Shown one piece after another: positions 23,514 to 33,147 of a stretch of DNA of 64,000 nt. The first letter of the stretch is position 1, and every line of letters begins with the position of its first letter. This DNA comes from Hyparrhenia diplandra (taxonomy: Eukaryota > Streptophyta > Magnoliopsida > Poales > Poaceae). The stretch is from positions 806,001 to 870,000 of the forward strand of contig JADLZK010007649.1 in NCBI GenBank assembly GCA_015847255.1, written 5' to 3'. Made by a program: the position numbers and the translations under genes. The notes under the pieces were generated by a model that was not told the origin of the DNA, ran no database searches, and saw nothing but the letters and a program-made list of their open reading frames with translations.

Positions 23514-23824
23514 GGCTGCAATCCGAGGATGGTGAGCAGGTTGAGAACAGGCTGGCGATGGCGTGGGTAGGGATTGCTGGATCAGGAGCGCAGCCGAACT
23601 TATATCTCGGCGTGGAGTGATCAGGTTTCATTTTTGCAAACAGTTTTGTTTGGAGTTTGTATTTGTACTAAAGAAAAATGTTTACTGAAAGGACCAATAT
23701 ATTGTTTTTGGATCGTAGGAAAGAGACGAGGCTGTAAGTCCAAAGTGATAAGTGAGTGTGCGGCAGTGATTAAAACATGCATGGAGGCACATTTGGCAGT
23801 ATCACAGTGTGCATCCGAGATATT
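23514..23824 (-). other. 5' flank of LRR copy D (proximal part)
   Basis: Shared upstream block, with the TATA box degraded (plus strand 'tatttgta' at 23,660). It is cut at 23,824 by a LINE-type insertion and resumes at 25,247. Confidence 0.6.
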
Positions 23825-25232
23825 TTTTTTAGATGAAGGATATTTTTCAGTCTGGCCTCTATACCCACAAGTAGATATATATAGCCAAAACATTACAAGA
23901 GTTCTTTGCCTCTAAAAATCAGACGAAGGATTACGTAATACAAGAGAAGCTAAAAAACAAAGAAAGACTAGAAGACTAAGCTTCAAACTTCTTCTTCGCT
24001 CCCACTCCAATCTTGCATCAAACTTGTGCAGCCCAATTCTTTCGCATCACATGTCATCTTAGAAACATGATGCGAGAAAGTCCGCAGTTGTGCCAATCCA
24101 CCGAAAAAAAAAACATCATCCCAGAACGAAGCCTAGCCCGTCCATGGAGATGAAGCCGATATGTAGAGAATCAAGCTGCTCCCAGTCATCACCACCGGGT
24201 GCCGATCGCCACACAAGCATGTCCTGGGTCACCGTTGCCCGATCCAAAGCCCGTCCCAACACCATAGGTGTACTTCATGCTGTCGTCGCACCCGCCAATT
24301 AAACTGCCGGACCGTCAACTCCATGACCTCGCCATGGCAGTAACCGAGCTGCTACCGCACCAAGGCCCACCGGCCATCCACTGAGGAGGGAGGGGTTGGA
24401 GTAGCCGCCTCGCGCTCCATGGGCAGCCATGACCGCGACCGAGCCACCACCACCCGAAGCTCGCCGGTGATCCGAGGGGGGGGTGGAGGGGGGGGGGGGG
24501 GGGGCTGTACGGGTGAGGATGCGAAGAGGGAGAGGGGATGGAGCGGCAACGGAAGACCTGGGGCACGGATCCGGCCACTAGGGCACCATATCCCGGCGCT
24601 GCCATCGCTAGAGAGCAACCGACGGACCAAACTGCCGGCGGGCACCTAGACCGCAGCGGGCAGCCGGCCGCACACGAGCACAGCCAGGCTGATGCGGGCA
24701 ACACCGCCAACAGCACCTAGCCGCCCCATGCGAGCATGGGCCAAGGCAGCCTGGCGTGGGCGAGCAACCTTCCTTGTCGACTTGCAGCCACCAATCCCAG
24801 CGCCGGTCGCGAATCCACGCAAGGAGAGGACAGATCTGCCCATGGAGAGCTCGGATCCGCTCTGCCGCCGGCTAAATCGCCGGATCCGCCAGAGAGCAGG
24901 TGGTGGTGGAAGCAGATCCGGGCGTGGGGAGCGGATCCGCCCCACGCCGGTGCTGGTTGTGACGCCGCCGGCACCCGGGCGCGATGCCGGCGCTGCCCAC
25001 GGAGCTCGATGGGGAGAGTGATGGGGGAGGGGCGCGGGAGGAGAGAGGATCGGACCTAGCAACCACCTTCCTTGCCGTCAACCGGACTACGGGTCAAGCT
25101 CCGGCGGCGCTGGGCCGCCGAGGCGCAGGAGGACCCTGCGGCGGCGGCGCGACGGGTGTCGCCCGAGTCGCCCTCAGGGAGAGCGTACGCGGGGGGGGCC
25201 CTGCCCTTCCTCTTTTCGTCTGCCATTTCCAT
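23825..25232 (-). mobile_element. Non-autonomous LINE-type retroposon
   Basis: The 1,408-bp insert is flanked by a 14-base duplication (GCATCCGAGATATT at 23,811-23,824 and 25,233-25,246) that is single in the other array flanks. A T-run at its left edge is a poly(A) tail on the minus strand, and the preceding minus-strand bases (GGCCAGACTGAAAAATATCC then TTCATCTAAAA) resemble the 3' end of grass L1-like LINEs. The other two thirds are GC-rich with a run of G (about 24,475-24,504) and resemble a LINE 5' UTR. No ORF1 or ORF2 remains, so it would have moved in trans. Confidence 0.7.
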
Positions 25233-25246
25233 GCATCCGAGATATT

Positions 25247-25466
25247 GTATTGCACTTTGCACTGCCGGCATACCATTATATATTTGTCCTCTCTTACGAC
25301 AAGCACAAGCGCTGTTATATGGTTTCCCGGAAGCTTCACAAAGCTGCTCACCAAGCTGTGCCAAACGGGCCCATATTATTGAGTGTATCGGTTATCGTCG
25401 ATAGGAACCGTCACACGGCCGGCAAAGATCCATCCATCCATTCGATTACCGGACTGCGCGTTTAGG
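25247..25466 (-). other. 5' flank of LRR copy D (distal part)
   Basis: Resumes the array flank ('gtattgcac...caccgccggcat' equivalent, then 'ccggcaaagatccatccat' and 'ccggactgcgcgtttag'). After 'gcgtttag' at about 25,466 it diverges from all other flanks, marking the left edge of the GAPDH fragment. Confidence 0.6.
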
Positions 25467-25558
25467 AGCCACTGAATTAGTATGGCACTAGGAAATTCTT
25501 GAGCGCACTGCTATGGAATCTCAATAACTAACTAGTGGCTGCACTGTTTTCCACTTAG

Positions 25559-25694
25559 GTCGAGCATCTTCGATGCCAAGGCTGGTATCGCCCTGAACGA
25601 GCACTTCGTCAAGCTGGTCTCATGGTACGACAACGAGTGGGGATACAGCAACCGCGTCGTCGACCTGGTCCGCCACATGTTCAAGGCCCAGTAG
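25559..25694 (+). pseudogene. GAPC: Last exon of cytosolic glyceraldehyde-3-phosphate dehydrogenase (fragment)
   Basis: GAPDH converts glyceraldehyde 3-phosphate to 1,3-bisphosphoglycerate in glycolysis. After an intron-like stretch ending TTTTCCACTTAG the frame reads SSIFDAKAGIALNEHFVKLV, SWYDNEWGYSN, then RVVDLVRHMFKAQ and stop. This is the conserved C-terminus of plant cytosolic GAPDH, including the SWYDNEWGYS segment. Only 44 of roughly 337 codons are present. The acceptor site and 3' UTR show it came from genomic DNA, not from an mRNA copy. The catalytic Cys region is absent, so no active enzyme can result. Confidence 0.9.
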
Positions 25695-26600
25695 AGCGGT
25701 GTTTCTGCTGCTGCTTCCCATCGACGGACGGCCATCCCCTTAGCCTTAGTTGCCGACCAGCCTGCTGCTGCTGCTTGTGAATGCTGAGAATAAATAAACG
25801 TGAATGGTGTGGGCGCCTCTGGACGCTGGATTCATGCTCAGTTTGGACATGAGTTCCCTTTTGTTTTTCGCTCGTATCAGCTACCTTCTTGTAATGAAGT
25901 CGCTAATATGGGAGCTGAGTTAGTTTTGCTATATGCTTGCTTGTGAAGAACATAAAACAAAAATTTTGCTGTGCTAGTCGGTTTGGTTGCGTTGATGACC
26001 TTGTCTTTGGGAATTAAAATTAATACTTGCCATGTTTGTCCTGGTTCTTTGCTATCTGTTGCCTTGTGCATCTCACATTTTATTTCTCCGATTTTGAATA
26101 CATCTTGAATTCTCATGTTCGTTTCTCTCTCTCTCTCTTTTTTGTTGCAATTTTGGTGGCTACCTGTCACCTGTGCTAATATATAAAGGTGATTCCTCTA
26201 GGCCTTGCAAACGACAAACGAGCATGGTGTGTTGCGTTGTGGTTCTGATTCGTTGTCCAGGCTGACAACACCTATTCGGTAACCAGAGAGTGGTGCTTCG
26301 GTGCTCCCAATGTTTTTCTCAGAAATTTCGACTGTATTTTTCCACAATCCTTGCTCGTGAGTTTTGATTCGTTACGCCGGGTTGACATGACATGAGCGCT
26401 TGGTCACGAGTTGCTTATGAAAACACTCGACAATGATTTGACAAAACAGCCACAAGGGCAGAAAGTCGAGTGAAGCGGCTGAATGAAGAGAAAGGTGCTA
26501 GGTGTAGGATTCTGAATTTCTGTCCTTTCGGTATTCGTGATGTTGATGATAACGATGGTGCACCTAGAACTAGAACGAGCTCAAGCTGACCAGACCAGAC
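25695..26600 (+). other. GAPC 3' UTR and downstream sequence carried with the exon
   Basis: Directly after the stop comes a 3' UTR-like stretch with CTG-rich sequence and polyadenylation-like signals (AATAAATAAA near 25,789; 'tgtaatgaag' near 25,890). Ordinary AT-rich DNA with a short (TC)n run near 26,123 follows. I find no terminal repeats that would name the carrier; the right edge lies before the P-block sequence at about 26,620. Confidence 0.55.
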
Positions 26601-26689
26601 CGTTTTTTTTTTTCTGTTTCCCCGTTGTGCTCTTTGCAAGTCCGTAGGGTACACCTGTGGCTTCTAGTCGCACGCTTGATTCTTTCTTT
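26601..26689. repeat. Left edge of array flank block P, copy 3
   Basis: 'gtccgtagggtacacctgtggcttctagtcgcacg' matches 12,103-12,137 upstream of block P copy 1. The block is then split by a solo LTR at 26,690 and resumes at 28,957 ('ttttccaaa', as at 12,150). Confidence 0.6.
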
Positions 26690-28956
26690 TGAAGGACCGA
26701 AACGGCGACCAGAGGGGGGTGAATGGGAGCCTTTTTTTTTTTTTTTTCAATTTAAGGTCATCGGCTCAACCCCCAACCTCAAAAACAAACTCAAACGGGA
26801 GACGGGTAACACACGTGCTAACCGATAGCAGAAAGTGTCACAAGCAAAGAGAACACCGAGATATCCACGACCCAAATGATCGGGTGGATGCCCCTAGGAA
26901 CAAAGCGGAACACCTCAAAAGATGACACACGACCAAGGAGCGCAAAGATCGAACAGGGAGGAGAGAATGAGTCACCCGACTTCTATAGAGAAGAAGCGAG
27001 TTCCCAAAACTAAAATACCAACGCCAACTCGTGGCGAGAGTATCTACATAAATTCCTCGGAACGATAGGAAGTCATCGCAAAAATCGGTTCTCAAATCGG
27101 AGCATAAATGAGCTGCTGATAAGAAATCCTCACAAGGAAATTAACTCAAGCTAAGCTACTGAAAGCACAAGATCAATTAGGGATTCATTTCTTGAAATGA
27201 TAAACAATCACTAATGCTTCCTGTAGCTTGATTGAGACAAGACAAGAATTGATAAAACAAAATACCAACAGGCTGCACTTGATGCTCTCGAAGCAAGAGA
27301 AGTCAATCGATCAAAAACAAAAGCTTCCTGTAAATTCGAACCGACAAGCAGAGGGGCTGCTCCTGCACAGCACCTGTCTTGCTCTAAATTCTAACACACA
27401 CAAGAATTTCCTGCTGGACTCGAAACACAAGGCTGAGGAAAACTACTAATGAATATTTCGACAAACACCTTGTGAGCGTGGAAAATAAGCACTAAGCTGA
27501 GATTATCAAAGATAGGAATTTCACAAGCAAACTTCGATCTAGCAGCCCTGCACAAGATGAAAGATTGGCTCGATGGCCAATTCCACAGATCAAGAGAAAA
27601 TTCGACCTTGGATGAGGAAGAAGCCGAGAGAGCGCTTGCTGCTGTTGTCCGCTGCCGAGCGTTGCTGGCCGGGATGAGCTGCCGTGCGTGGCCTGAGGTG
27701 GAGCCTGCGCCCTTGACCAGCGGCTTGCTCCCGTGCGCTAGGAGACAGGCCTGCAGGTCTCCTGCCTGCTGCCTGCTGGCGCACCAAGCTGGCCGGTCTG
27801 GGCTGCTGCCCCCTGCAGCGCTCGAGTCCTGGGAGCGCCTGCTGCTGGATGGCCGGGTGAAGGAGCCGCTGATTGCTGCTTGCGCGTGGAGATGTGGAAC
27901 CCCGAGCTCTGCCTGCTGTTGCTGCTCGTCTGCACAAAGCTCGATCCCCTGCACACCACCACCAAAACAGAGAAACACAGGAACAAACGGAGTCCAAGAA
28001 TTCAGAGAAAAATCAAGCAAAAAGGAAGGAAATTGATCCAAAACGCCGGAGGACGCGACGAGGGGGAGATTTGGGGCTCCCCTTCCCCAACGAAAATCAC
28101 CACAAAATGTCATCAATTTGATGTTCTTGGACCTCTAAACAAGAATCCTAGAAATTTGGGAAAAATAAGAACGAAAATGAGAGAGGCAAAGAGGGGAGGA
28201 TGGCTGCCATCCTCTATATATGGTCCTTATTTCTCATCCCTATTTTGCCCTCCGATACATATGAACCCAAACCACTAACCCTAGGGCTATTTTGGTCGAC
28301 TACGGATATTTTTCGATCCGACGGCCACCAGCGCCTCCTCATCGGTAGCCTTGCATCCACGCGAACCTCCCCGATGCCGCCACGTGCCGTCCTTCCGTCC
28401 ACGGAACACCTCGGGTTTTGAGGCCCAAACCCCGCGAAACCCGCGCCGTGGTTTGAGGCCCAAACCACGAAAACCAGCGCCCGATGGTTTTGAGGACAAA
28501 CCACCAAACCTCCTCAACACGTGTCATCGCCGTCTTGACGCCCGAAGTCGCCAAGTCATCCGAGCTCCCAGCTGCTGCCGCGCTTCGCCGTCTTGACCCG
28601 ATCGACACGGTCTCGCCACGTCCTCTTGCATCCGTCGATGTCCCGGATGTCGACCACCATGGCTAGCCACCCGGCGATCCGGTCCCTCGGTCCAAGCCTC
28701 ACGTCCGTCCTTCACCTCCGTGGTCCGTCGGCCCAAAGACGTCCTCCTTGGCCCTTCACCTCGCCGTCGGCTACCATCTCCGAGCTCCACACCTGCACAA
28801 CACGAACCAAGAGATACGTCTTGACACACTCCACGTGTGCGGTGAACATAGCCGAAGCATAAAAGATAAATGAAAATAGAAGGAGAATGTTATTTGTTGA
28901 CAATCACTCAATCACAAAACTAAACACATGTGACCTAAATCAACCATGTGTTCGCA
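26690..28956 (-). mobile_element. Copia-family solo LTR (2,267 bp), relative of the LTRs at 977 and 9,351
   Basis: It begins TGAAGGACCGAAACGGCGAC and ends CATGTGTTCGCA, as the 9,351-11,665 LTR does, and its last 650 bp align well with that LTR, including the 'gttttgaggcccaaacc' repeats. The flanks TCTTT and TTTTT are a likely 5-bp TSD with one change. The central 1.3 kb (about 26,745-28,030) does not match the other LTRs and lacks the CGGACTGTCCG cluster, so this is a different subfamily or a recombinant. Long open frames in the centre are compositional. No internal domain remains. Confidence 0.75.
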
Positions 28957-29665
28957 TTTTTCCAAACAAATGTATATGCAAAAGTTTGACAAACGACCGG
29001 GTGCGGCCGGGCCGGCGGCGCGCGAGCCGCCGCCGCCGGCCGCCGTCGGCGAGATCACGAGACTCGACGAACCATGACGCGGACGTTTTGCAAACTCCGT
29101 TGTGGTGGGTCGTCATCATCACTCGTCCGGCGGTCGGGGGTGGCTGCTGCTCTTTGCTTTCGCCCCTAGGCCCTAGTACAAAGGGGTGGAGGCCGGAGGG
29201 GCAACGTTATCGGAAATCCGAAGCCGAGGGACGGACGGGCAGGGCGGCGGCGGCACTTCTCATCCGTTGCCGCATCCGAGCCCGGTCCGGGACCCGGAGG
29301 TGTTGATCATCTTGTAGATTCGGGCATTCAGGTTTAAGCGGGGCGGTACACGTGCAACGCGACGGCAGCCCATAATAGAATCTCTAGGAAATATCCCCGG
29401 TCTCGAAAAGAATCTCTAGGAAGCAGTTGAAGCGAGGCACAAGACCAAGTGACGGGTGTTCGTGTTCCGTTTTCGCCTTGCGGTTGTGGACTTTCGGCCT
29501 AGCTTGCCGTGAGAGCTAGGTGGTGCTTTCTAGCGCCCGCGAACCAAGGCACTTCTCACTCATCAATCAGTAGATGTGGCATTCTCACCATTGTTGGATA
29601 CAAATATATATATATGAGACCCGTTAATTCGGTGAACAGGGGAGGAACGGTGGTGATCCGAATAC
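28957..29665. repeat. Array flank block P, copy 3 (downstream of LRR copy E)
   Basis: Aligns with 12,150-13,020: 'caaacgaccggg', 'ccatgacgcggacgtttt', 'gttatcggaaatc', 'gggcattcaggtttaagc', 'aatctctaggaa', 'cttctcactcatca'. No coding sequence is seen. Confidence 0.65.
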
Positions 29666-29677
29666 ATGGCCTATAAG

Positions 29678-31171
29678 CTAGATGGCCCCGCTTATCCGAT
29701 TGTCCCTAAGGTTAAGCCTTGCAAGGCGAGCAAGATTGCCGATACTCTACGGTATTTCTCACGAGAATCTATTTGGCGACAAATCTACCTCTACAAGTTT
29801 GGTGGCGTTCCCTATCGACAAAGGTATAGCACCGAGAACCGATTCTGGCTAATTGGAGATACATAAGCGGCGCCGCATTCCCGATGCGAGCCAATGCCAC
29901 CGGTCAATCGGTTATCCGCCCGGGTAAATGGAAGTGACATTTGGGAGGGCCCATAACCCCTCGGGAACATCACCGTGAGAGCGAGTTATTGTTGGAGAAA
30001 TACCTCGAGTGTGCTGCAGCTACCATATGTCGCGGGTATTTTGCCGGAGAAGTTGTTTCGCCTCATGGTAAAATACTCCAAAGGCGCCTTTTCTTGCACA
30101 TGTCAGGCGGAATCGCCCCGACAGGGGAGTTTCTTGACACGTCAATGTAGTCGAATTTAGCCCAGCTCCCAAGGTTCCGTGGAAGTTCTCTCGGTGAGGT
30201 TGTTCTTGGCCGAGGCCAAGGTCCACGAGCTGCTTGAATCAGCCAAACTCGGGGGCACCTCACCGAGATAAGTTCTTGATGGACATGTCCAAACCCACGA
30301 GCTGCGTGAGGGACCGGACCTCGAGAGGTTGCCGGTTAGGATGTTCTCGTTCGCGTAAAAGTATTGTAGCTTGGTGAGGTTGCCGAACCCACCGGGGGAG
30401 GTGCCCACGAAGGGAATTCCCCAGATAGACCGAGGAGCTGCAGCTTGGTGAGCCTGGTGATCTCTCGGTGGTATCACGCCCGGTGAGGTAGTTGAAGCCG
30501 AGATCGAGGTGCACCAGGTTCACTAGGTTGCTTATACTAGCTGGGATGATGCCGCTGATGTTGGTCGGGGAAAGGTCGAGTACGGTCAAGTTTGTGAGCT
30601 TGGTGACTTGGTCAGGGAAGGAGTTTGTTCGCATAAAGAATGGGTTGTTGGCGAAGTGAGAGCACGACAAGGCTTGGCATGGCATTGAGCGATGCCCATG
30701 GGAACAAGCCGGTGAAGCTGCTCCAGGAGATGTTGAGAGTGTGGAGCTTGGTCAGCGGCGAGAGGTCCCACAACGCCATCAAAGCTTTTGCCCACGAGGG
30801 TCAGATCCACGAAGGCTCGTGCACCTAACCACCCTACTGATGTTGCCCGTGAGCCGGGAATTATCCAGCAGGGACAACTTCACGAGCCGGCAGACCATCG
30901 CAGATGTCTTCGAGCGGGGACGGAGGCAGCGGCGTGCGCAGGCTCGCACGGAGATGCCTGTGACAACTCCGGTGCCAGCGGGTCGCATGTGACGCCCGGT
31001 GAAGTTGCATGGGGAGGTGGCAGCAGCATCCCATGTGGCAAAGAAGGCGGCGGCCTCCGGCGGGATGGTGAGGGCGCGCTTAAAGGCGAGGAGCGCGCCC
31101 ACCTCGGAGCCAGCGACGGCTGCAGTGAAGGAGAGAACGACGGAGAGGAGCAGGAGGAGGACGGGCGGCAT
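29678..31171 (-). pseudogene. LRR receptor-kinase ectodomain remnant, copy E
   Basis: Start at 31,171 (MPPVLLLLLSVVLSFTAAVA), then VGALLAFKRALTIPPEAAAF and TSPCNFTG, where the frame is lost by an extra base before the GVTCDP equivalent. Further readable parts are PFFMRTNSFPDQVTKLTNLT, VLDLSPTNISGIIPASISN and LVHLDLGFNYLTG; after YLTG the same extra C as in A and B shifts the frame. The end has a changed stop context (GAI then TAG at 29,678-29,680), a residue earlier than in the others. Closest to copy B in sequence. No kinase region follows. At least six frameshifts. Confidence 0.83.
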
Positions 31172-31307
31172 GGCTGATGGCTGCAAACCGAGGACGGTCG
31201 AGTTAGAGTTGACGTGGCTAGTTGATTGTTGGATGAGGGAGTGCCGAACTATATCTCGGCCTGGAGTGATCAGGTTCATTGGCGTAAACTGTTTCGTTTG
31301 GAGTTTA

Positions 31308-31315
31308 TATTTATA
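31308..31315 (-). promoter_or_regulatory. Putative TATA box of LRR copy E
   Basis: TATAAATA on the minus strand, about 137 bp upstream of the start, in the conserved array context. Confidence 0.45.
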
Positions 31316-31800
31316 GTACAAAATGTTTGTCGAATGGACCAATTGTTTTTGGGAGCCTCAGTCGAAGGGAAGAGTACAAAGTTTGTTGCAAGTCTAAGTG
31401 AGTGAGTAAAACATGGATTCACATTTGGCAGTACGTAGTACAGTGCGCATCCGACGTATTGTATCGCACTTGCACCGCCGGCATGGCGGCATACCATTAT
31501 TTGTCCCCTCTTATGACAGCAAGCCGTGCCCTGCTCTTGCGACAAATGGAGAATTAATGAGTGCAGTAGTTATTATTGGTAAATTAACAATGCATGCAGT
31601 TATCGTCAAGAGCAAGTGTCACACGGCCGGCAAAGATCCATCCATTCGATTGCCGGACTGTCGTTTACAATGTCTCTGTCTAAGTTTTGTTTATTTTTTT
31701 TGGTTGGCCAAACACAGGATGTCTTTGGTTTCCTTCAAAAAGGAGATGCTCATTTTCTTTGGTTTCTTTCGAAAAGGAGATACTTATTTCTGTTGCTTTT

Positions 31801-32051
31801 GACTGTGTTTAGTTCCTGAAAGGTGATTGAAAAGCATTGTAGCATTTTTGTTTGTTTGTGGTAATATTGTCCTACCATGGGGTAACTATAGGATCAAAAC
31901 ATTCGTCTCGCAACGTACATCCAAGGCGTGCAAATAGTTATTTTGTTTACCTACATTTAATTCTACATGTATACGTATTTTGCTATATTTAATGAGTTAA
32001 TGTGACAGAAAGTTTGGATGGCTTTCAAACTTTGGTGAACTAAACACGACC
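31801..32051. mobile_element. MITE in the copy E flank
   Basis: The 251-bp insert interrupts 'ctttt|aatttgtttcatgg', which is uninterrupted at 21,150-21,170. Its ends GACTGTGTTTAGTTC and GAACTAAACACGACC are inverted repeats matching at 13 of 15 positions. TTT flanks both sides, compatible with a 3-bp TSD. Non-coding. I do not assign a superfamily with confidence (Tourist-like termini). Confidence 0.65.
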
Positions 32052-32275
32052 TTTAATATGTTTCATGGAAAGTACGAGTCATAGACGCAACGTTATGACA
32101 CACATTTATATGGTTGGTATACACACGTCGGGCCGTTGAAATTATGGCACACATTTATATGATCGGTCACACGTCAGGCCGCTAAAATGTTGCAGGCCAG
32201 ATTTTGGGGCTTCTCGTGGGCTGCTCTGTATGCTGCCGACTTAACCGAAGCGTGTCGTTTGCATGCCGCCTACTT

Positions 32276-32470
32276 TTTTTAGATTACACAATATAACGCT
32301 AATGCTTAACACGCACGCACACTCACCCCTATGAACACACGCACGCAAACCCTACCCTTATGAGCATTTTTTTTTGAAGGACTGAGCCGGTAAATCTTGA
32401 AGTTCACGAAGTCACCACAGACCCCTCGCTGTTGATGAGGACGTCGCCTACCACTTAATGCATTGAGGAC
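32276..32470 (-). repeat. LINE-3'-end-like dispersed repeat
   Basis: A T-run followed by 'acgcacgcacactcacccctatgaacacacgcacgc' and 'gactgagccggtaaatcttgaagttcacgaagtcacc' is a repeat I have seen widely in grass genomes, read here on the minus strand with a poly(A)-like end at the array boundary. It is probably a 5'-truncated non-LTR copy. The call rests on recollection of the sequence type, and no TSD is clear. Confidence 0.4.
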
Positions 32471-32884
32471 ATATATTTACAATAAACTCCAGTGGTACAA
32501 AATGGAGTCCTATTTTTAGTTTAGGAGGGTGAATAGGAGGCTTCTATTACTTAAGGGCTTGGGAGTGAATTTTAGGAGGGCATGAAAAACGAGTTTATTT
32601 TAGGGACCCTATTAGAGTTGCATTTTATACCCAAACTCATAAAACATGAGACTCGGGATCTGATTAGGGGCTTGTACTAGAGTTGCTTAAAAACACGAAG
32701 GTGAAGAGGTGAAGGTGATGCTGCCGCACATGCATGTGACAAAGGTGAGAGAGATGCTTTTTACTCTTCTCACCCCGTAGTAGTGCTATTCCGTTGTGCT
32801 ACTATTACCTGTTCTTTCTTGAACCTCCACAATTTATTTTACCAGTAGCAAAGGCTTACTATCCCCTTACTAACCCCATTGTAA
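32471..32884. other. Non-coding; possible old MITE
   Basis: 'aataaactccagtggtac' (about 32,480) and the reverse complement of 'gtactagagttgctta' (about 32,675) are weakly similar ends of a possible 200-bp MITE. The rest I do not recognise. No gene. Confidence 0.3.
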
Positions 32885-33147
32885 ACGCCTTAAGAACATA
32901 TCCAATAGACTAACCAAATAGTTTTGTAAAGCTAAATTTAGCTATTATTAAGAAAATACATCCTCCAAAGACTTTCTACATGACTCTCCAAATTGGCAAG
33001 CTCTTTATATCTCCGCCTCCGCTCTCTATTCTTGGGGAGACTATCTACTAGCTATCTTTTTACATAGTTTCTTGGAGTACTCTAGTATTTTGTTATGATC
33101 ACTATTTTAGAGACTAGCTAAAACAGTAAATTTGACTAGTCTCTTGG
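32885..33147. mobile_element. MITE, left part (split by the gypsy element)
   Basis: The left end 'taagaacatatccaatag' is an imperfect inverted match of the sequence that follows the gypsy element at 44,604-44,621 ('cttggacatgctctaa'). Joined across the insertion this makes a MITE of about 280 bp with ends like the widespread AGAGCATGTCCAA type. The gypsy TSD CTTGG falls inside its right terminal repeat. Confidence 0.55.

Larger units (their letters stand above)
31172..32275 (-). other. 5' flank of LRR copy E
   Basis: The array upstream block, most like that of A and C in extent: it runs through 'tgccggactgtcgtttacaatgtctctg', 'gagtcatagacgcaacg' and 'tttgcatgccgcctac' at 32,275, where homology to the array ends. 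It contains a local duplication of 'ggcacacatttatatgatcggt..acacgtc..ggccg' (about 32,098-32,177) and the MITE at 31,801-32,051. This is the right edge of the array in the window. Confidence 0.6.

Noticed and set aside
24315..25404. Several overlapping open frames on both strands near 24.3-25.4 kb
   Set aside because: Caused by GC-rich sequence of the LINE leader; Pro/Arg/Ala-rich and not conserved.
27391..28116. Minus-strand open frame of 241 codons in the Copia-family solo LTR
   Set aside because: Ala/Ser/Gln-rich with no domain, inside LTR sequence; competing frames of similar length exist on both strands.
32276..32470. TSD for the LINE-like repeat (CGCCTAC on both sides)
   Set aside because: The right-hand CGCCTACC appears to be part of the repeat itself as I recall it, so the match is probably coincidence.
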